Shown in pieces: positions 59,415 through 64,000 of a stretch of DNA of 64,000 nucleotides (its first letter is position 1; every line of letters begins with the position of its first letter). The stretch lies in NCBI RefSeq assembly GCF_012971745.1, contig NZ_CP048834.1:2418001-2482000 (forward strand), read 5' to 3'. The DNA comes from Starkeya sp. ORNL1. GTDB lineage: Bacteria > Pseudomonadota > Alphaproteobacteria > Rhizobiales > Xanthobacteraceae. The translations under genes and the position numbers were made by a program. The notes beneath the pieces are model-generated. The model did no database searches, was not told the DNA's origin, and was given only the letters and a program-made list of their open reading frames with translations.

Positions 59415-61248
59415 AAACCGCAACATGATCCTGGCGATCGTGCTGTCGATGGCGGTCCTGGTCGCCTGGCAGTACTTCTCCGGCATTCCGGAAATGGAGC
59501 GCCAGCGCCAGGCCGCGCAGCAACAGCAGGCGCAGCAGCAGGCCGCCCAGCAGCAGGCGCCCGGCACTGAAACCTCCGCCCAGGTCCCCGGCGCACAGGC
59601 TCCCGCCCCGGCCAGCGGCACGCCGCCGACCACCGCGCCGGCGGTGGCGAAGGCTCTCACCCGTGCGGAAGCGCTCGCGCTGTCGCCGCGCGTCGCCATC
59701 GACACGCCGCGCGTCGTCGGTACCGTTGCGCTGAAGGGCGGGCGCATCGACGACCTGTCGCTGAAGGATTATCGCGAGACGGTCGACCCGAAGAGCCCGA
59801 TCATCGTGCTGCTCTCGCCCTCCGGCGGGCCGACGCCGTTCTATGCCGAGTTCGGCTGGGTCAGCGGCGCCAATAATGTGAAGGTGCCGACCTCGGAGAC
59901 GGTGTGGACCGCCCCGGCCGGCGCCACCCTCACCAACAAGACCCCGCTGGTGCTGACCTGGGACAATGGCGCGGGCCTGACCTTCCGCCGCACGGTCTCG
60001 GTCGACGACAATTACATGTTCGACGTGAAGGACGAGGTGCAGAACACCGGCACCGCTCCGGTCAGCCTCAACCCCTTCGCGCTGATCTCGCGCCACGGCA
60101 CGCCGCACACGCTGGGCTACTACATCCTGCATGAGGGCCTGATCGGCGTCACCTCGGACGCCGGCCTGCACGAGATCAAGTACAAGGACATCGCCGAGAA
60201 GAAGAGCGAGACCTTCCCCTCCACCGGCGGCTGGCTCGGCATCACCGACAAATATTGGGCGGCGACCGTCATCCCCGGCAATGAGGAGAAGGTGCAGGCG
60301 CGCTTCTCCGCCTCGACGCTCGGCACCGACTTCGCCTACCAGACCGATTTCCTCGGCGACACCGTCACCATCGCGCCGGGCGCCACCGCCGCCGCCGGCG
60401 GCCGGCTGTTCGCCGGTGCCAAGGAAGTGCGCGTCGTCGACGGCTACAAGAGCTCGCTCGGCATCGACCGCTTCGACCTGCTGATCGACTGGGGCTGGTT
60501 CTATTTCATCACCAAGCCGCTCTTCCTGCTGATCGACTGGATCTACAAGGGCGTCGGCAATTTCGGCGTCGCCATCCTGATCGTCACCGTGCTGATCAAG
60601 GGCCTGTTCTTCCCGCTCGCCAACAAGAGCTACGCCTCGATGGCGAAAATGAAGGCGGTGCAGCCGGAGATCCAGGCGCTGCGCGAGCGCTTTGGCGACG
60701 ACAAGGTGAAGCTCCAGCAGGAGATGATGGAGATCTACAAGAAGGAGAAGATCAACCCGATCGCGGGCTGTCTTCCCATCCTGATCCAGATCCCCGTGTT
60801 CTTCGCGCTCTACAAGACGCTGTTCGTCACCATCGAAATGCGGCACGCGCCGTTCTTCGGCTGGATCAAGGACCTCTCGGCGCCCGACCCCACCACCATC
60901 TTCAACCTGTTCGGCCTGATCCCGTGGGATCCCGGCCAGGTGCCGGTGATCGGCCACTTCCTGCTGCTCGGCGTCTGGCCGATCATCATGGGCATGACGA
61001 TGTGGGCGCAGATGAAGCTCAACCCGGCCCCGCCGGATCCGACGCAGAAGATGATCTTCGACTGGATGCCGCTGATCTTCACCTTCATGCTGGGCTCGTT
61101 CGCCTCCGGCCTCGTCATCTACTGGGCCTGGAACAACACGCTCTCGGTGCTCCAGCAGTCCATCATCATGCGCCGCAACGGCGTGAAGGTGGAATTGTGG
61201 GACAATGTGCGTGAGCTGTTCGGCCGCAAGAAGCCGAAGGCGACATGA
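59404..61248 (+). CDS. yidC: membrane protein insertase YidC
   Basis: A 614-residue insertase. After the first helix (MILAIVLSMAVLVAWQYF) comes a Gln/Ala-rich linker (about 38-75), a large periplasmic beta domain, then the conserved five-helix core beginning near 365 (FYFITKPLFLLIDWIYK) with KMKAVQPEIQALRERFGDDK and CLPILIQIPVFFALYKTL. It inserts membrane proteins alone or with Sec, including oxidase subunits. It overlaps yihA by 4 bp. Confidence 0.96.
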   Translation: MTSENRNMILAIVLSMAVLVAWQYFSGIPEMERQRQAAQQQQAQQQAAQQQAPGTETSAQVPGAQAPAPASGTPPTTAPAVAKALTRAEALALSPRVAIDTPRVVGTVALKGGRIDDLSLKDYRETVDPKSPIIVLLSPSGGPTPFYAEFGWVSGANNVKVPTSETVWTAPAGATLTNKTPLVLTWDNGAGLTFRRTVSVDDNYMFDVKDEVQNTGTAPVSLNPFALISRHGTPHTLGYYILHEGLIGVTSDAGLHEIKYKDIAEKKSETFPSTGGWLGITDKYWAATVIPGNEEKVQARFSASTLGTDFAYQTDFLGDTVTIAPGATAAAGGRLFAGAKEVRVVDGYKSSLGIDRFDLLIDWGWFYFITKPLFLLIDWIYKGVGNFGVAILIVTVLIKGLFFPLANKSYASMAKMKAVQPEIQALRERFGDDKVKLQQEMMEIYKKEKINPIAGCLPILIQIPVFFALYKTLFVTIEMRHAPFFGWIKDLSAPDPTTIFNLFGLIPWDPGQVPVIGHFLLLGVWPIIMGMTMWAQMKLNPAPPDPTQKMIFDWMPLIFTFMLGSFASGLVIYWAWNNTLSVLQQSIIMRRNGVKVELWDNVRELFGRKKPKAT

Positions 61249-61931
61249 CCAACGACACCACTACCGGCGAGGAGCCCTCCTCGCCGGACGCCTTCTCGGC
61301 CGAGGAGATCGAGGCCGGGCGCAAGCTGTTCGCCGGCGAGTGGAACTTCATCGCCGCCGCGCCGACCGTCGACGTGCTGCCCGGCATGGCCGGCATCGAG
61401 ATCGCGCTCGCCGGGCGCTCCAATGTCGGCAAGTCGACCCTCGTCAATGCGCTGACCGGCCGCAAGGCGCTGGCCCGCACCTCGGTAACGCCGGGGCGCA
61501 CCCAGGAACTGATCTTCTTCCGCCTCGGCCCGCAGCTGACCCTCGTGGACATGCCGGGCTACGGCTTCGCCAAGGCGCCGAAGGAGAAGGTCGAGGCCTG
61601 GACCGACACCATCCACGCCTATCTGCGCGGCCGGGCCAATCTCGCTCGCGTCTTCGTGCTGATCGATTCCAGGCACGGGTTGAAGCCGATCGATCTCGGC
61701 GTGCTCGACGGGCTCGACAAGGCGGCGGTGTCCTACGCCATCGTGCTGACCAAGGCCGACCAGCTCAAGAAGGGCGAACTGGAAACGCGCATCGCCGAGA
61801 CCCAGGCGGCGCTGGCGCGCCGGCCGGCGGCCTTCCCCATCGTGTTCCCGACCTCGAGCCGCGACGGCGAAGGCATCGCCGACCTGCGCGCCGCCGTGGT
61901 GCGGCTGCTGGCCGAGCGCGGGCTGGGCTGA
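61245..61931 (+). CDS. engB: ribosome biogenesis GTPase YihA/YsxC (EngB)
   Basis: A 228-residue GTPase. G1 is GRSNVGKST (within IALAGRSNVGKSTLVNAL), G2 SVTPGRTQE, G3 DMPGYGFA, G4 TKADQL and G5 TSSRDGEG. It acts in assembly of the large ribosomal subunit. The N-terminal 50 residues are acidic and variable, as in other alphaproteobacteria. It is coupled to yidC by ATGA. Confidence 0.95.
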   Translation: MTNDTTTGEEPSSPDAFSAEEIEAGRKLFAGEWNFIAAAPTVDVLPGMAGIEIALAGRSNVGKSTLVNALTGRKALARTSVTPGRTQELIFFRLGPQLTLVDMPGYGFAKAPKEKVEAWTDTIHAYLRGRANLARVFVLIDSRHGLKPIDLGVLDGLDKAAVSYAIVLTKADQLKKGELETRIAETQAALARRPAAFPIVFPTSSRDGEGIADLRAAVVRLLAERGLG

Positions 61932-61941
61932 CTGCCGATAG

Positions 61942-62222
61942 CCACGTCATCCTGAGGCGCGCGCGTCAGCGAGCCTCGAACGATGCTCCAATAGGGCAAC
62001 CGGCAACGAGCATCGTTCGAGGCTCGGGCCTTGCCCGAGCACCCCAGAGCCTGGTTCGTAATTCGACCATGGCAAGTGAAATGCGCCATTTCCCCTGTCA
62101 TGGCCGGCCTTGTGCCGGCCATCTCGGTCTCTGACGCGCTGCCCTGAATCGAGATCCCCGGCACAAGGCCGGGAATGACGCTCGTTCTTGCAATTGCGGG
62201 TCAGCCTCTCAGGATGACGTGG
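61942..62222. repeat. 281-bp MITE-like composite repeat
   Basis: Perfect 15-bp terminal inverted repeats CCACGTCATCCTGAG (61942-61956) and CTCAGGATGACGTGG (62208-62222). Inside are a second inverted repeat with 18-bp arms, GAGCCTCGAACGATGCTC (61971-61988) and its complement at 62008-62025, and a copy of the GGCCGG-CACAAGG element (about 62089-62180) also found at 12.0 and 23.0 kb. No coding capacity. Confidence 0.75.
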
Positions 62223-62303
62223 TTCCGGTATCCTTGATCGAGGTCATGGCCCCCGCCGCTGCCGCGGGAGACCTTCTCCGCACATGCAAGCGAGGAGATT
62301 GCC

Positions 62304-63377
62304 ATGCCGAAGATGAAGGCCGCCATCTTTGTCGAGCCCGGGCGCATCGTGCTCGACGAGAAGCCTGTCCCCGACGTCGGCCCGCTCGACGCCCTGATCC
62401 GCGTCACCACCACCACGATCTGCGGCACCGACGTGCATATTCTCAAGGGCGAATATCCGGTGGCGAAGGGGCTCACCATCGGCCACGAGCCGGTCGGCAT
62501 CATCGAGAAGCTGGGCTCGTCGGTGAGCGGCTATCGCGAAGGCCAGCGCGTCATTGTCGGCGCCATCACGCCGAGCGGGCATTCCTATGCCTGCCTGTGC
62601 GGCTGCGGCTCGCAGGACGGCGCCGGCACCAGGCACGGCTTCAAGGCCATGGGCGGCTGGAAGTTCGGCAACACCATAGACGGCACGCAGGCCGAATATG
62701 TGCTGGTGCCCGACGCGCTCGCCAATCTCTCGCCGGTGCCGGACCATCTCTCCGACGAGGAGGTGCTGATGTGTCCGGACATCATGTCGACCGGCTTCTC
62801 GGGCGCGGAGAGCGCGGAAATCCGCATCGGCGACACCGTGGCGGTGTTCGCGCTGGGGCCGATCGGGTTGTGCGCGGTGGCGGGTGCGAAGCTGAAGGGC
62901 GCCACCACCATCATCGGCGTCGACACGGTCCCCGAGCGGCTTGCCATCGCCAGGCGGCTCGGCGCCGACCATGTGGTCGACTTCCGCGCCGGCGATCCGG
63001 TGGAGCAGATCATGGCGCTGACCGATGGCCGCGGCGTCGATGCCTCGATCGAGGCGCTCGGCACGCAGCCGACCTTCGAGGCCGCGCTCAAGGTGCTGCG
63101 GCCCGGCGGCACGCTCTCCAGCCTCGGCGTCTATTCCGGCGACCTGACGATCCCGCTCGGCGCTTTCGCTGCCGGGCTCGGCGACCACAAGATCGTCACC
63201 ACGCTCTGCCCCGGCGGCAAGGAGCGCATGCGACGGCTGATGGATGTGGTGGCGTCCGGCCGGGTCGACCTCAAGCCGCTGGTGACGCACCGCTTCAAGC
63301 TGGACGAGATCGAGGCCGCGTACGACCTGTTCGCGCATCAGCGCGACGGCGTGCTGAAGGTGGCCATCACGCCTTGA
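62304..63377 (+). CDS. zinc-dependent alcohol dehydrogenase (MDR family)
   Basis: A 357-residue medium-chain dehydrogenase. Catalytic zinc ligands are in TICGTDVHILKG and GHEPVGII, and the nucleotide motif is ALGPIGLCAVAGAKLKGA. The structural zinc lobe is altered: ITPSGHSYACLCGCGSQDG, with Cys spacing unlike the usual CxxCxxCx7C, as in the isopropanol dehydrogenase-like group. It starts MPKMKAAIFVEPGRIVLDEK. The likely substrates are short secondary alcohols or ketones, but this is not certain. Confidence 0.85.
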   Translation: MPKMKAAIFVEPGRIVLDEKPVPDVGPLDALIRVTTTTICGTDVHILKGEYPVAKGLTIGHEPVGIIEKLGSSVSGYREGQRVIVGAITPSGHSYACLCGCGSQDGAGTRHGFKAMGGWKFGNTIDGTQAEYVLVPDALANLSPVPDHLSDEEVLMCPDIMSTGFSGAESAEIRIGDTVAVFALGPIGLCAVAGAKLKGATTIIGVDTVPERLAIARRLGADHVVDFRAGDPVEQIMALTDGRGVDASIEALGTQPTFEAALKVLRPGGTLSSLGVYSGDLTIPLGAFAAGLGDHKIVTTLCPGGKERMRRLMDVVASGRVDLKPLVTHRFKLDEIEAAYDLFAHQRDGVLKVAITP

Positions 63378-63426
63378 AGGTCCCCCTCCCCCTCGCGGGC
63401 CCGCGAGCGGGGGAGGCAAATACTGG

Positions 63427-63891
63427 TCAGGCCGCGTCGGAGGCGGCGGTGCCGGTCAATATGGCGTGAATGACGGAGGGGTCGCGTGTCATGCGCAGCT
63501 TGTTGGCGACCTCATGGTCGCGCAGCAGGCGGGCGATGCGGGCGAGCGCCTTCAGGTGGTCGGCGCCGGCCGCCTCGGGCGCCAGCAGCAGGAAGATGAG
63601 GTCCACCGGCTCGCCGTCCAGCGCCTCGAAATCGATCGGCCTGTCGAGCCGGGCGAAGATGCCGAACAGCCGGTCCATCTTGGCGAGCTTGCCGTGGGGG
63701 ATGGCGATGCCGTTCCCCACCCCGGTGGAGCCGAGCCGCTCGCGCTGGTTCAGCGTTTCGAAGATCTCGCGCTCGTCGCGTTTCAGGAGCTCTGCGGCGC
63801 GAGCCGAGAGCTCCTGCAGCGCCTGCTTCTTGCTGCCGACCCGCAGCGCAGGGAAGACCGACGCCGTGGTCAGTATGTCATTGAGGGGCAT
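63427..63891 (-). CDS. ptsN: nitrogen-regulatory PTS IIA-like protein
   Basis: A 154-residue EIIA-Ntr. The phosphorylated His is in GIAIPHGKL (about 64-72), preceded by NQRERLGSTGVGN and followed by the LIFLLLAPEAAGADHLKALARIARLL segment, all standard for PtsN. It takes part in the PTS-Ntr phosphorelay tied to nitrogen and potassium balance. In many alphaproteobacteria hpf lies just upstream; the window ends before that can be checked. Confidence 0.93.
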   Translation of the reverse strand: MPLNDILTTASVFPALRVGSKKQALQELSARAAELLKRDEREIFETLNQRERLGSTGVGNGIAIPHGKLAKMDRLFGIFARLDRPIDFEALDGEPVDLIFLLLAPEAAGADHLKALARIARLLRDHEVANKLRMTRDPSVIHAILTGTAASDAA

Positions 63892-64000
63892 GGGCGCTCA
63901 CCAGGTGATCGGCGCCTTCGCGCCCGCGCGTGAAAGCGCCGCCGCCGGGCCGCTTAAGGCCCGTGGCGACGGCAGTGCTGAACATATGAGGGCTCAATTG
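63892..64000. other. window edge, no gene called
   Basis: 109 bp upstream of ptsN. There is a small inverted motif (GGGCCGCTTAAGGCCC, near 63946-63961) that could be a hairpin between ptsN and the gene before it. No coding call is made. Confidence 0.3.

Overview
The window is high-GC chromosomal DNA that reads as an alphaproteobacterium of the order Hyphomicrobiales (Rhizobiales). The evidence is the rpmH-rnpA-yidC-yihA (engB) block, cbb3 oxidase genes of the ccoNOQP/ccoGHIS type, FixK/FNR-type boxes, class III alcohol dehydrogenase with fghA, and dispersed palindromic repeats of a kind common in that order. A Xanthobacteraceae-like host (Ancylobacter/Starkeya/Xanthobacter) is a guess from style only.

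Layout. 0-5.2 kb: small accessory genes (CGNR regulator, TMEM175-like channel, alpha/beta hydrolase, a broken SDR gene, LysE exporter, APH-kinase fusion). 5.2-29.1 kb: a low-oxygen and stress block. It holds an aldehyde dehydrogenase, an alcohol dehydrogenase stub, a HlyD/RbbA-type ABC exporter, a CBS-BON protein, the arginine deiminase operon (arcD-arcA-arcB-arcC), a BON protein, a phosphotransacetylase, cbb3 oxidase (ccoNOQP), an M32 carboxypeptidase, formaldehyde detoxification (frmA-fghA) and NO defence (Rrf2 regulator, truncated globin, flavohaemoglobin). Six 14-bp boxes close to TTGAT-N4-ATCAA sit in its intergenic gaps and a seventh precedes ccoG, so much of this looks like one FNR/FixK regulon.

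29.1-42.9 kb: a mosaic insertion that separates ccoNOQP from ccoGHIS. Its centre (30.9-37.7 kb) is a RiPP-like locus that I do not recognise as described. Eight tiny precursor genes lie in tandem (one degenerate) and a ninth heads the maturase operon. All share an invariant VTAGANFSGKK[A/G]K segment behind a lasso-type YxxPx(L/V) leader. The maturation genes are a PqqD-like recognition protein, a lasso B2-type Cys protease, an HPr-kinase-like protein, an AMP-forming ligase, a GNAT, an acyl carrier protein and a nucleotidyltransferase. No lasso cyclase is present and the core has no Asp/Glu at positions 7-9. The locus is flanked by an intact flavin monooxygenase gene and a decayed partial copy of it in the same orientation. 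Next come a lower-GC two-gene helicase/DUF2290 module and a DUF6602-like putative nuclease.

42.9-48.4 kb: ccoGHIS plus an MFS transporter carrying the MxxxM/HxxxM motifs of the CcoA copper importer; together these supply copper, haem and assembly functions for the oxidase at 19-23 kb. 48.5-52.4 kb: an ABC importer of the iron/2-aminoethylphosphonate type. 52.4-55.5 kb: a lower-GC islet (sugar aminotransferase, epimerase, IS3 relic) ending at tRNA-Arg(ACG). 55.7-58.5 kb: a glycosidase-like lipoprotein or secreted protein and a histidine kinase. 58.8-61.9 kb: rpmH, rnpA, yidC, yihA. 61.9-62.2 kb: a 281-bp MITE-like composite repeat. 62.3-63.9 kb: a Zn-alcohol dehydrogenase and PtsN.
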